Below are positions 48,061 to 64,000 of a DNA stretch of 64,000 nucleotides, piece after piece. The notes beneath the pieces were generated by a model, which was not told the DNA's origin, did not search any database, and worked only from the letters and a program-made list of their open reading frames with translations. The stretch lies in the NCBI GenBank assembly GCA_025642065.1, contig JAODUP010000091.1, positions 40,001 through 104,000 of the forward strand, written 5' to 3'. Both the position numbers and the translations under genes were made by a program. The DNA comes from Paralvinella palmiformis (Eukaryota; Annelida; Polychaeta; Terebellida; Alvinellidae). Every line of letters starts with the position of its first letter. Positions within the stretch are counted from its first letter, which is position 1.

Positions 48061-50117
48061 ACTCACCCTTATCACAGAGTCACAATTATGTTACCTGCAA
48101 GTCAACAAGAAGAGGAAACAGCTTTCCAAAATATCTTTCCAAAAAAAGCATTTTAAAATATCTTTAAAAAAAAGGATTGGGCCTGACCGCCATATTGGGA
48201 TCACTTAACAGCCAGCTACATTTGGTTATCAAACAGACTTAAAATAAATCCCATTCAGACCAAATCCCGATATTTAATTTAATATTTAAGAAAACAAAAA
48301 TCATAATTTATTTCGGTGTCACCAAAACGTTTAGAGAATTACGTCGATAATATATTTTATTTAGTTACTTCACGCTCCAGAGATTATGTGTAATAAAAGT
48401 TAGCAATAACATTCAGGAATACCAAGTTACTATGTAAACAAATTGTATGAAACAGACGTCAGTTATCAGATTGATCAATCTTGATGATTACATGGCAGAT
48501 CCAGGAGGGTATATATTTACCTAAATGATTTGTAAGCCGGATTTTTAATGAGCACCAATCGGGATTAATCTTAAAATAAGCACTAATCGGATAAGAATAA
48601 ATTCTTGTTTTTGCTAGATTTCATTATTGGTTAGGATGATGATGATTGATGATTGATGATTTACGGCCACTTTTGTGCACGTGGTAGCCTAAATGGGCCG
48701 TGCGACATCCAAATGTAATGAAGCGAAGTCAAAGATGAAACAACCTTCAGATATGCCCACGCCGAGATTCGAACTCAGGCGGTAGTGATCTGTGGTCCAA
48801 CGTCCTACCAACTAGACCACGGGGTCGCCTCATTTCGTAAGGAAAATATCAGCCAAATAATTTGATGTCAATAAGCACTATATAGTTCGAATTCGTTGGA
48901 ACACACAAAAAGGCTGCTTCTTGTAAAGCAACATATTTTCAGATAATTGTTTTATAAATAAACGCGAAAAGACATTTCTATATAGTCTCCAGTACAAATA
49001 TGGCTGTTTTACCGCAATATTACTACGCGTAATAGGCCGGGCCATCTTAACAGCATCATAGGTCCTCGGGCAAAGCAGTGTACTGGAGTCCCTACCTACA
49101 CAACCACCCACAGGAATAAACATGTAAATGGTCGAGATCCCTACACATACATGTACGTGAGGTTGTAGAGGTGACCGTGATATTACATCAGATGCGAATG
49201 CCAATGTCCGCTTGTAATGTAGTAACACATATTTATAGTTTAGTATAGCATAGTAGTTATTGATTGACAGCAAGTCACAAAATACATAGATTAGCATGGG
49301 GCCCCTATGCTCGTGGGGCTCCTGGGCAAGTGCCCAGCATGCTCATTGGTTAAGACGGTCCTGGTCATAGCCTGGTCCTGGCTAAATAGGTCAAACAATC
49401 TCATAAGGTAACAAGGTGAAAAGAAAGATTAATTATCCTATAGAATTAGGAGGGCAGCGAACCGCAATGGTAGAGATCCGTGGCTAACCACGCTATTGTT
49501 TTGGCTACGGAGATATCCCTATAAGTTTAACAGAAGCATGGAGAGGAAATGAAATATCGCTAAATTAAACCATAATGTTCCAAGTAATACCTGTGTTTTG
49601 TTTTTAATCTTACCTGGGCAAACCACCGAACTCCCATTCCGAACATATATACGGGCCAGGCCTGAGTATGACAAACAATCCCAACTCGTGTGCCAACTGT
49701 ACGTATTTCCTGTAATAAATGGTTCGTTAACGGTAACGCACAGGGGGGGGGGGGTATCTGATAGACCAGTATAATCTAATATTTAAATTATTGACAGAAA
49801 CACTATTTTATCATACATGATTTCTAATAGGTTTTGTTTAATGATGATTATTGATGTTTTGCGGCCAATTTTGTGCACATGGTAGGCTAGTGTTTCGTCT
49901 AATGATTTGTTTGTTTGTTTTTTCAAAGCCAGCTACGTACTATGGAAGCTTCACCTATTTTGATACTTTACTGCGCTCAATCATTTAATCGCTATCATGG
50001 TTACAATGACAATACGCCACACTACCTTATATCTAGCATGCCAGAAAAATTATATTCTCCGCGTACTTCTTCATGCAGATTCCAGGCTACGTATCTGAAA
50101 TATACACATGCACGTCA

Positions 50118-50154
<37 letters not shown>

Positions 50155-52572
50155 TCCCAAACTGGCTCACATGCAATTAACTGTATTTAATTTCCATGTA
50201 TGATCAAACCTCCAGATTAATTTCTTTACTTTGACATTTAATTGAAACCATATAATCGTAAAATATCCATCGATCAATCACAAAATATTATATATTGTAC
50301 TGTCGTTTATAAATGATATTATCCATGACTAAATGGATGGAATATTTAATTCCAGCCGTAACGCTTATAATTGTAAAAATCAGACCAATACGCCAATTGA
50401 GGAGATTGGGGATTTGCTCTTTTCCGCTTGCCGAAATTGGATGGGTAGCTTGCTTCTGTGGCCACATGAACAAAGGGGCGTGGGACTCGTTGCTCATGTT
50501 GGTGGTTAGCAAAAGGTTGGGAACTTCCAATATTGGTACTAAATGGTACTTAAGTATGGCACGTTTTAGCATCCACAGCCAGGCATTTTCTTTAGAACCG
50601 ATTCTACATTTTCAGATTATTTCGATTTATATGGTGTATTTTACATGGTAAATATTTTTCATGTGCCAGCCTGGGATAACTCATATCTGTAAGATCATGA
50701 CAAAAAATCCCTACGATCTGCAAAAATCCTTACATATTCTCAACACCATTATAAAACACAAGTTTCGTATCGGATTCAAAGTTTGAATCTGATTTCTGAA
50801 ACTGCCTATAATATGCCCATCATTGATCTGAATGAAAACTAGAACGTGCACGCCCGTCGATGGCAAACAAGTCCCAACTTCCGGTGGGGGAAAGGAAAGC
50901 AGACTGCTAAAATCAAGTTTATAAACATGGTAAATTCTTGTGTCGTTGGTTGCATAAGTCATGGAAGTAATACAAAGGAAATATCTTTTCATCGGTAAGG
51001 AATACATTTAAAATAGCTGTTAATAAAAGTTTTGTTGGGGGAAATTAAGCTTAACTATTATTATATTTAGCCTATTCGACAACCCCCGGACTATCTCTGA
51101 CGTTTGATCCCAACTAGACTAAATCTAACGACATTTACATATTGGATGGCATATAATAGGACAGGAGTAATACAGATTCTCTGCACACAAAATTATAATG
51201 CACACATCGCAATAAATGTCTGTATTCATAGGTTTGAAACTCTTCAACGTTGCTTTTTGCCCCTACCGGAAGTCAGCGCTGTTTGGTCATGGCGGCCTAA
51301 TCAAACACCTCTGAGTGCTCGGTCTAGTTTTCTTTCAGGTCAATGGTGCGCATCCTCAGATTGGCGGGATGGAATAATAACACATGACCAGGAGAGCGCG
51401 CGGTTTCTGGACGCGTAGAGCGCACTGGCTAAACCTCGTGGCAGTCAAGCGAGGTAAAATTCAGCGTCATTTAAAAATATTTCATGGAAATCGCGAAATA
51501 TTTGTTTCGTCAAGATCATAAAAATCCGTAAGGATTGCATCGTACGTCCATAACCCCGTGCAAAAATCTTAAAAAGGCTTACGGGTAAACCGTACAAGTT
51601 GACAGCTCTGATTTATATACATAGTAATAATAAAGGCCGAAGTGGCAGTTATTTTACGTGGCATAGCTACCTTAAATGAGGGAGACACATATAGTCCGTA
51701 ATTTACTGTTTCACAACGGGAATTAATTCTAAATAAATTTTGAATTTACAAAATATGACATATTCGGTGGAAGAAAACCTTGACAGTTGCCCTGTTTGAT
51801 GAAAAACTCCCCCTACTATAGTGCCACAGTCTGGGATTCGAACCTCCGACCTCCCGCACAGCATGACCATGGGTAGGAAAGTCCCACGCTCTTACTCACT
51901 AGGCCATAGAGGCGGTTCTGATGGGGTGGGGGTTCCGAAGGCCAAAACATGGCACCCACGTTATATTACAGAATTACCAGGTTCTTCGGTTATTATATAC
52001 GTTCACTTTGTGATATTATTTATAATAGGCTTATAGGCGGATGACCTATAGCTCTGTTTCTCAAATTGTAACAAAGCCAATACAAGTGACCTTTTCTTAT
52101 ACAGTGATGATGGTTGATGTTTTACGGCCACTTATGTGCACATGGTAGGCTAAATGGGCCGAGCGACCCCTAAAGGCAATGAAGCGAAGTGCAAGATGAA
52201 ACACACTTCGGATATGCCCACGCAGAGATTCGAACTCAGGTGGTAGTGATCTGTGGCCCAACGCGCTACCAATTAGACCACGGAGGCGCCCCAGTGGATC
52301 ACACGATTAATCTCCGATTAACAAACATTAGCAAATTTTGATCTCTATATTTACGTATGAAGAACGAAGGCTTAAAACAATTATTATCGTACATATTACG
52401 TTCTGTAGGTAACTTACGTTTCGAGGGCGTTTAAGCCACAAGCCTTAAGTCGAAGCATGCGGTCCTTCCAGTAATCGGGTAATACCCGAAAATAATGCAT
52501 GGCGCCGCTAAACACCATCAGCTGGCGGTCACCAAGATAAAACGTTTCATTTCTTATTTGAAGCGATGCCAT
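41583..52572 (-). CDS. GH35 beta-galactosidase-1-like protein (last exon not found; in-frame stop in exon 4)
   Basis: Glycoside hydrolase family 35, removing terminal beta-galactose. Exons, 5' to 3' on the minus strand: 52572-52418, 50094-50026, 49709-49614, 48215-48095, 47499-47407, 47158-47077, 46803-46645, 45370-45206, 43880-43791, 43399-43293, 43187-43044, 42958-42787, 42608-42521, 42377-42263, 41699-41583. Phases agree throughout, giving about 591 codons. Landmarks: [71 protein letters not shown] (acid/base Glu), [13 protein letters not shown] (nucleophile Glu), [14 protein letters not shown], and the C-terminal [20 protein letters not shown]. No signal peptide follows the chosen Met, so an upstream exon may exist. 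A TAA at 48166-48164 breaks exon 4. The final short exon after GDNQ (donor GTCGGA, unusual) was not located. Closest relatives are the GLB1L2/GLB1L3 group. Confidence 0.9.
41984..42150 (-). repeat. tRNA-derived SINE, internally deleted
   Basis: GATGATGATTGATGTTTTGC tail side, body with the GGCCGAGCGACC segment deleted, then TTCGAACTCAGGTGATAGTG and the AGACCAAAGAGGCGCT head. Intron 14 of the GH35 gene. Confidence 0.8.
42611..42638. repeat. (AATC)n tract at the exon 13 acceptor of GH35
   Basis: Seven AATC-type units directly abut the acceptor; in transcript sense the acceptor reads TTGATTGATTGATAG|GC. Confidence 0.88.
43418..43452. repeat. (TA)n microsatellite
   Basis: TA run in GH35 intron 9, close to the exon 10 acceptor (43399). 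Confidence 0.92.
43578..43637. repeat. (GC)n(CA)n(GA)n compound microsatellite
   Basis: CGCG, CACA and GAGA blocks immediately precede the antisense exon copy at 43636. Confidence 0.92.
43636..43698 (+). repeat. Antisense duplicate of GH35 exon 5 end and its donor
   Basis: The plus strand reads GAGTATGAACTCTTCCTAAA then AGAGGTACA, identical to the end of GH35 exon 5 and its splice donor on the minus strand (47436-47402). Similarity continues with mismatches for about 30 bases into the following intron. It sits in intron 9 of the same gene in antisense orientation. Confidence 0.82.
44218..44311. repeat. (TA)n region
   Basis: TA-rich run that ends exactly where the second MITE copy begins. 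Confidence 0.92.
44312..44406. mobile_element. Palindromic MITE-like element, copy 2
   Basis: Starts GTTACAGTTAGTCTGTATAA and CAGGTAATA; the mirrored half is TATTACCTG plus ACAGATTAACTGTTAC. Shorter than copy 1 at 34678 and bordered by TA repeats. Intron 8 of the GH35 gene. Confidence 0.7.
47699..47775. repeat. (GT)n microsatellite
   Basis: About 75 bases of GT in GH35 intron 4. Confidence 0.95.
47786..47983 (-). repeat. tRNA-derived SINE, full length
   Basis: GGCGCCTCCGTGGTCTAGCG head on the minus strand, B box near 47920, complete body, TGATG-type tail at 47783-47806. GT tracts lie on both sides. Confidence 0.87.
48006..48059. repeat. (TG)n microsatellite
   Basis: TG run beginning just after the SINE and ending about 36 bases from GH35 exon 4. 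Confidence 0.95.
48635..48830 (-). repeat. tRNA-derived SINE, full length
   Basis: GATGATGATTGATGATTGAT tail side, TTTACGGCCACTTTTGTGCA body, head AGGCGACCCCGTGGTCTAGT on the minus strand. GH35 intron 3. Confidence 0.85.
49440..49520 (-). repeat. Diverged tRNA-like SINE head
   Basis: AGATCCGTGGCTAACCACGC and GGCTACGGAGATATCCCTA look like a degraded copy of the main SINE head. Weak. Confidence 0.3.
49841..49895 (-). repeat. SINE 3'-end fragment
   Basis: ATTGATGTTTTGCGGCCAAT and GTGCACATGGTAGGCTA only. Confidence 0.6.
50119..50154. repeat. (TTA)n microsatellite
   Basis: TTA run about 25 bases upstream (transcript sense) of GH35 exon 2. Confidence 0.9.
50840..51345 (+). mobile_element. THAP-exon-bearing dispersed element, copy 2
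   Basis: Opposite-orientation match of 9108-9560. It carries an intact first exon at 50927-50994 starting [20 protein letters not shown] and ending FHR at a GTAAGG donor: the opening of a THAP zinc-binding domain. Left end CCCAACTTCCGGTGGGGG is inverted relative to the CCCCTACCGGAAGTC motif at 51259. No continuation of THAP or a transposase is visible downstream, so the copy is either non-autonomous or a spread promoter plus first exon. Lies in GH35 intron 1. Confidence 0.72.
51815..51920 (-). repeat. tRNA-like SINE head
   Basis: Minus strand: CCGCCTCTATGGCCTAGTGA (A box) and GGAGGTTCGAATCCCAGA (B box) with tRNA-like spacing; about 85 bases. Similar in plan to the other SINE heads. Confidence 0.5.
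52105..52290 (-). repeat. tRNA-derived SINE, full length
   Basis: GGCGCCTCCGTGGTCTAATT head on the minus strand, B box near 52230, complete body and TGATGG tail. Ends about 128 bases downstream (transcript sense) of GH35 exon 1. Confidence 0.87.
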
Positions 52573-52802
52573 TTTGATGTACAATAAATATGTCTATCTT
52601 TGGTTTGTCATCGATTAGCTCCAATCCTGATCGATACACGGTTATAGTACCATATCTGATACAAAGTTCCTGACACCGGGATCGACACAACCTTCTCGTA
52701 CTGCGATGTTGAACCGATTATAGTCTGTATATATATAAAAAACATCAGCCTGAGTTGGATTTATACCTTACACAGTTCACTGATAAGAGACAAGTATTTT
52801 AT

Positions 52803-52814
<12 letters not shown>

Positions 52815-52848
<34 letters not shown>
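52815..52848. repeat. (TA)n microsatellite
   Basis: TA run upstream of GH35 exon 1. Confidence 0.92.
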
Positions 52849-52850
<2 letters not shown>

Positions 52851-52914
52851 AAGGTATTATTGTGTCTTCCGATTAAAGACAGATATGTTTAATTGTAGCT
52901 TTGCTAGAAGCATT

Positions 52915-52917
<3 letters not shown>

Positions 52918-52995
<78 letters not shown>
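52918..52995. repeat. (TA)n microsatellite, long
   Basis: About 78 bases of uninterrupted TA. Confidence 0.95.
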
Positions 52996-52999
<4 letters not shown>

Positions 53000-53261
53000 T
53001 GCCGGTTTTTACATAGACGTTATTAACACCGTTAATTAACGGTTATTAACGTCATGTAAAATGTTTTTACATGTGGGTAATAACTACTGGAGATAATCTA
53101 CTAGTCTGAGGCTAACCCTCTATCCAATGCTGACACATACATGTATTGTGATGATGTTAATAAAATGTAACTTCATTTCCCAAGTGACATATCATAGTGT
53201 TAAAATGTGACTTCATTTTGCCCGAGTACATAAAGCCTGAACTTAATCTGAAGCAGCTGTG

Positions 53262-53400
53262 AGCTCCGGTGGTCTAGTGGTTAAGCACCCGGCATTTGGT
53301 GCCAACGGTCACAGGTTCGAACCCCGCAAGAACCACTCCAACATAGAGGCTGTGCTGATTAAGCGACAGCCTGGGAATTCTCCCCGAACAACAAAACACA
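53262..53400 (+). repeat. tRNA-like SINE
   Basis: GAGCTCCGGTGGTCTAGTGG (A box region) and CACAGGTTCGAACCCCGCAA (B box) with tRNA-like spacing, followed by GCCTGGGAATTCTCCCCGAA and CAACAAAACA. The last part recurs near 44055-44100 and 59650-59680, so this is a dispersed repeat. Confidence 0.6.
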
Positions 53401-53929
53401 TTGAACTGCGTGTTGGCTTATATTATATAAAAATTTGAAATAATACTGTGATTATTATTTGATATCCAGCCTTTATTTATCTATAAAGGTGAAAGCCCGC
53501 AGAATTCCATACGGGAATTATTTTTACATGTTACCGTTGGTAATAAGAAATATGCAAAGTGCAAAAAGTCTGATCATCAGCAACCGAACAATGGTGCCAG
53601 AATGCAAGTCCACTACACAAAATGTTCAATGGATTCAATTTCATCAGCACCAATTAAACGAATATTTTCCAACATTGGAAATATTCGCACTAAAGTGTGC
53701 AATCTTCTAGGCAACAGCAAAGCTTTTAAGCTGGTATTCTGCTCTAGGATTCTCAGAGGAAGTGTTGAATTAGACAGTTAACTGTTCAGATAGACAATAT
53801 TCACTTTGTATGCCGAAGAACGATAAATTAAGTGTCCTTATTTTGCTATATTCCTAGTATTCATCGTTTAAAAAAATTACGTTATTAATTTTTTTTACAA
53901 TGTAATGTAAAACGATATTTGCATATTTG

Positions 53930-54145
53930 ATGGCATGATAGGACAGCAGTAATGCAGATTCTCTGCACACCCAAAATTATAATGCACACATCACAATAAA
54001 TGTCCGTATTCATACGTTTAAAACTGGAAGCGCAGCCTTTTCAACGATGCTTTTTCCCCTACCGGAAGACATCACTGTTTGGTCATGGCGCTCCAATCAA
54101 AGACCACTGAGTGCTCGGTTTAGCTTTCTTTCAGGTCAATGTTTT
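53930..54145 (+). mobile_element. THAP-element right-half fragment
   Basis: Matches 51139-51345: GATAGGACAGCAGTAATGCA, TTATAATGCACACATCACAA, CCTACCGGAAGACATC and the TTTCTTTCAGGTCAAT end. The THAP exon is not included. Confidence 0.7.
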
Positions 54146-54723
54146 TTACAGTAATTCACAGTTTTAACGGTTATTATCAGTTTTTACAATCTAATATAAA
54201 AAGTGTATCTCAACCGAAGCTGCAACAAACATTCATTACTGACATCAGTCAGATCTCAGTACACACAGTTAATTGCTATTAATATGGTATTTTGGTATCA
54301 TTACAGCTATGAAAGAAAAATTGGAAAATTGGTTTATTTTCAATTGCTCTAATAAACAGTTGTTTTGATTATAGTAATAGCGCTTCGTTCTAGACTAAGA
54401 CTACAACGGCTAACAATTTCTAGATTGTGGTTTTAAATAAAACACCAGCTTTAGACACATAGACTTGATAAAGGTTTCTTATAACCGAAACTAGTCGTGC
54501 TATTTTGGGCTGAGTGAAAATACTACTATTTCTATCAGAGATAATAGGATTATTATCATAATATATATTATATGTACTGATAGATATGCATTATTTCTAG
54601 TTATAGCTGTATTATATATGTACTAATATATATAATCTGTAGTGGTCGTTTGGTCATAATTCTGTAAGAATTATAAGCATTACGAAAACCTGAGCCCACG
54701 CCTTTATTATTATTATATGTAAC

Positions 54724-60511
<5,788 letters not shown>

Positions 60512-62382
60512 ATGAAGCTGTTTGCCTTGACTGTACTGTACAAGGGGGAAGGGGATACGGTGAAGAAGCTAAATGCTGCTTATGCCCTCGACTCATTTGG
60601 ATACTTTCAGAGGACAAGGTAAGAACATCTTGTGTAACTGATAACTTGACATAGGAATGTTGCCTAATAAGTTTATTTGTTGGGCAGTGAAAAGACAACA
60701 ATTTATATTTGCACTGGTTGGACAGTTTCTGTTCTTGTTGCTACTAATGTCTGTAGATACAGAAATAAAATTATGAATTTGTCCATATCAAATAGTATAT
60801 GATGATAATATGGCCCTCATATGATAAATTTATTTTAAAAATTGTTGCGTATTATGTCATGTGGTGGCATTACAAATTGGTAAATGTTTGTACATTTGAA
60901 CCAAACTGGTGTAATAACAAAGAAGATTTATCTGATAGAGATAATATTTTTTTTGATCTAGCACATCCATTCTTCACCAAAATTTGTTCACCTAACCATT
61001 TGCATTACAAGGCAGATCTGTAGCTAAAAATCTATTTAGAACTGAGTTGAACATCTGGAAGGTGAAGAATGTTGTTCAAACTGTAGTGAAAGAATTCAAA
61101 TCTGAAGATTATTATCTGAGTACTGAGATATTTCATGGATAGAATCCTGACTGTTAATTCATCAGTTCTGTTCTAAGTCTTCAATTAATAACTGATGGGA
61201 TGAGCTATTTTTCTGTAGATTTGGAGACCTTTGAATGAATAAATGATGCTTAAGAATGCACACACACAAGAAACAGTCCTACATGTGTTCGTTTCATATG
61301 TTTTTGAGTTTGTCCAGATAAAGTTGCCACTGATTTCATGTTCGATGTCTCCGTGATCTGTTATTCAGAATGTGTTGTTTGCGTATTATTTCAGTGTTAA
61401 AGAGTTCATGGATTTCACGAGTAAGATCCTGGTTGAAAGAACACCGATAGCACAGCGAGCATCAGTCAAGGAACAAGGTAAGTTTGTATACCACAATATA
61501 TATTTTGGTACAATGTGTCATCTGGATCAGCTATTGTTGATCCAAAATTCTTTCTGAGCACACGCAAATAAAAAGGTTCTGCTTGGCCCAGACTTGTTGG
61601 ATGGATGCTGATGATAATTTTACTTCACGAAAGAAAGATGAAAAGACAATCGGAATAATAGTACGTTTTTTTCTTCAGAATATTTATGTCATGTCTATGT
61701 ACGAAGTGATTCTCTGTCAGCAGTGCTTATCTCGGATCATGAGTATCCGCAAAGAGTAAGCTTCACGCTCTTAAATAAGGTAAGAACTCTCACCTGTGTT
61801 GTCACAGCTGGGACAGTATTAATCTGAGGTTTATTAGCAAATGTTTTAGTAGTTCCCATAAATAACTGCAGTTGTTGGATAATATTTCATCCAAAAATGC
61901 TCTTTCAGGTTTTAGAGGAATTCTCTGCCAAATACTCACCACAGCAGTGGCCCACTTTAAGTGATAGGTCAGTTTTCCTGTGTGTGTGTGTGTGTATGCG
62001 TTGTGTGTTATTACAATAAACATTGCATCTGTATGTATATTTTGTATTATTGTAGTAATTTTATAGCATTAGTAAAGATTATTCAAGATGATAACTGATA
62101 TGTATGGTATATTCTAATTAGTTAACCATATGAATGTTTTTATATGAGTCCGAAATCTTAATCTCATATATTTTTATGTATCTAGTTCTGTAACATTCCC
62201 ACAGTGTGAAGAATTTCTGACAAAGTATCAGGTCAGTGTGACACATGTTTCAGATTTGTGACTCTATTATGAGCATTGAATATCAAAGCTAAATTAATTT
62301 TTAGTGTATTTATTCAAAGAAAATGAGTTTTTGTATGAATAGATTTATTTAGTCAAAGAAATCAATTATATATCTATATACA

Positions 62383-62429
<47 letters not shown>

Positions 62430-63847
62430 TACATAAGGTGGTATACAACTTCTCTATATTATTACAGGCATTTATTGATGAATAGTAATTTGATCAAATG
62501 CACTAAGTCATACTTTTTTTATAATGAAAGTATATTATACATATGATACTTAAGCAGATGTTAACTACAAATGCTTTTGTGTTTATTTCTAACAGAACCC
62601 AAAGGAAGCAGATGCCTTGACAAGGCTACAGTCGGATTTAGATGAAACAAAGATTATTTTGGTACTGTATATTAATAAGTTAGATCATATCACCTTAAGA
62701 AAACCTTAGTACATTGCCAATGACACCACCTCTCCTTGGTATTGCTTGGGGCACATGTTTTTGTTGGATTCCCATGATATTTTAATGTATAGTGCAAAAA
62801 AACAATCCATGGGCAGCACAGGGGCAGCATAATAAAACTCCATCACTCAATATTGTAAGTGTTGTGTGCATTAATGATCTCAAACAGGCTTCAAATATCC
62901 TCATTTTCAAATAAAAGTTTCCTTGGGATAAGTGTCCGTACTCCATAAATGGTTTTCTCAGTGGTGCTTCCCGAGTGCCCTGGTTAAATTACAATCCCTC
63001 CCACATTTTTAAAACCTATGGGAGGCTCCCACACATTGGTTAAGTCATAACAGCAACACTGTATTCATTTTAAATTTTCCTCATAAGTATAGGTAGCGTG
63101 CTGGACCACAGATCACTACCACCCGTGTTTGAATCCCGGCGTGAGCATATCTGAAGGTTGTTTCGTCTTCCACTTCGTCTCATTACCTTTGGAAGTCGCT
63201 CGGCCCATTTAGCCTACCTTGTGCACAAAAGTGGCCGTAAAACATCAATCATCATCCTCATAAGTATATTAATGGAAGAGCACCCGAGTATTGGTGTCAT
63301 CTCTTGTTTCATCCAGTCAGATACTGTTCTAGGTGTCTGTATTATCTTGATTTCAGTCATGTAGCTGTGGTCCATTTAGGAAGGAGTCCTTATTTTGTGT
63401 AATGGGTTGCCAGAGGAGATTAGAAATATAGCATATTTTGAAGGCTAACCTAATGGAAGTTGGTTTTTGATACGAATGATATCTGCGCCAAAACATTTCT
63501 AATTAAGTTTTACGTAATTCATATTAGACATTTCATCTTACAGTGCTGTTGAATTGATCCTCCAAGTAAGGATGGCTTATTAAATCTACCTAATTATGAT
63601 ATAAAATTAATGGAAATCTTTCTCTTTAAGAAATGAATCTAGCAAATTATCTTAGCATTTACGCTGTCAGATATATATATATATATATATATTTCTGTAT
63701 GTTAATACTCACCTTTATTTGATTATTTGGTTTCATTCGTTTCAGCACAACACTATAGAAGCAGTTTTAGAAAGAGGGGAGAAACTCGATGACCTCGTAG
63801 AGAAGTCGGAGAGTCTTAGTGGCCAGTCTAAAGCCTTCTATAAAACT
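60512..63847 (+). CDS. YKT6: YKT6 R-SNARE (longin domain v-SNARE; last exon outside window)
   Basis: Prenylated R-SNARE acting in ER-Golgi, endosomal and autophagosome fusion. Exons: 60512-60618, 61395-61477, 61679-61779, 61909-61967, 62186-62231, 62596-62661, 63746-63847, all GT-AG with matching phases, giving 188 codons. The protein starts [20 protein letters not shown], continues with the longin-domain segments [42 protein letters not shown] and [20 protein letters not shown], then the SNARE motif: [35 protein letters not shown] with the zero-layer Arg, and [12 protein letters not shown]. Metazoan YKT6 is about 198 residues, so the missing last exon should add about 11 residues including the C-terminal CCAxx-type lipidation box. 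The start Met is that of the family. Highly conserved; likely single copy. Confidence 0.97.
62387..62430. repeat. (GT)n(TA)n microsatellite
   Basis: GT then TA run in YKT6 intron 5. Confidence 0.9.
63091..63260 (+). repeat. tRNA-derived SINE, lacking first bases
   Basis: Begins GGTAGCGTGCTGGACCACAG, B box GTGTTTGAATCCCGG, full body ending GTGGCCGTAAAACATCAATC. YKT6 intron 6. Confidence 0.85.
63671..63692. repeat. (TA)n microsatellite
   Basis: Short TA run in YKT6 intron 6, about 55 bases before exon 7. Confidence 0.88.
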
Positions 63848-64000
63848 GTAAGGAACACGAATATTTGAAAACCTACTGAAATATAGCTGTTTATTACCAT
63901 TAAATGCTTTATTAAATATGTCCTGATTCCTGATCACAGGCACGACTAATTATTGACAAATGTAGTCCAAATATTATCATGGAGTTTGTTTGGGTTTTGA

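Noticed and set aside
50288..50651. Overlapping plus and minus frames of about 100 residues
   Set aside because: No recognisable domain in either; lies between GH35 exon 2 and the THAP element and is probably repeat-derived.

Overview
The window is eukaryotic nuclear DNA. Every credible gene is split into short exons with GT-AG introns. Intergenic and intronic DNA is AT-rich and packed with microsatellites, tRNA-derived SINEs and dead LINE fragments. The gene set (an animal GH3 beta-xylosidase-like gene, a GH35 beta-galactosidase-1-like gene, a VWD/EGF membrane protein, a core-1 galactosyltransferase-like gene and YKT6) together with the repeat landscape suggests a lophotrochozoan, most likely a marine mollusc. 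The species assignment is inference; the splice structures were read directly from the sequence.

Layout. (1) 1-7556, minus strand: 5' seven coding exons of a secreted or anchored GH3 glycosidase, running off the left edge. (2) 7557-15326: no gene found; SINEs, two THAP-element pieces, tRNA-like repeats. (3) 15327-33661, plus strand: a 20-exon gene for a type I membrane protein of about 1,187 residues, with signal peptide, unrecognised N-terminal region, VWD domain, EGF-like module, one transmembrane helix and a short cytosolic tail. (4) 36022-36659, minus strand: one large exon of a core-1 beta-1,3-galactosyltransferase-like protein; flanking exons not found. (5) 38.7-41 kb: SINE-like repeats and two LINE 3' ends in opposite orientations. 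(6) 41583-52572, minus strand: 15 exons of a GH35 beta-galactosidase-1-like gene; exon 4 carries an in-frame stop in a homopolymer-rich stretch. (7) 52573-60511: long AT-rich gene-poor stretch. (8) 60512-63847, plus strand: seven exons of the SNARE YKT6; only the last exon (the lipidation tail) lies beyond the window.

The genes do not form an operon-like unit. GH3 and GH35 are both sugar-releasing hydrolases and could both serve digestion of plant or algal polysaccharide, but their proximity alone does not show that they work together. I found no clear new multi-gene system. The most interesting items are a THAP first exon with its splice donor carried inside a dispersed element (two copies in opposite orientation), an intronic antisense copy of a GH35 exon and its splice donor, the GH35 in-frame stop, a perfect 12 x 36-bp minisatellite with a 72-bp higher-order pattern, and the unrecognised N-terminal half of the VWD/EGF protein.
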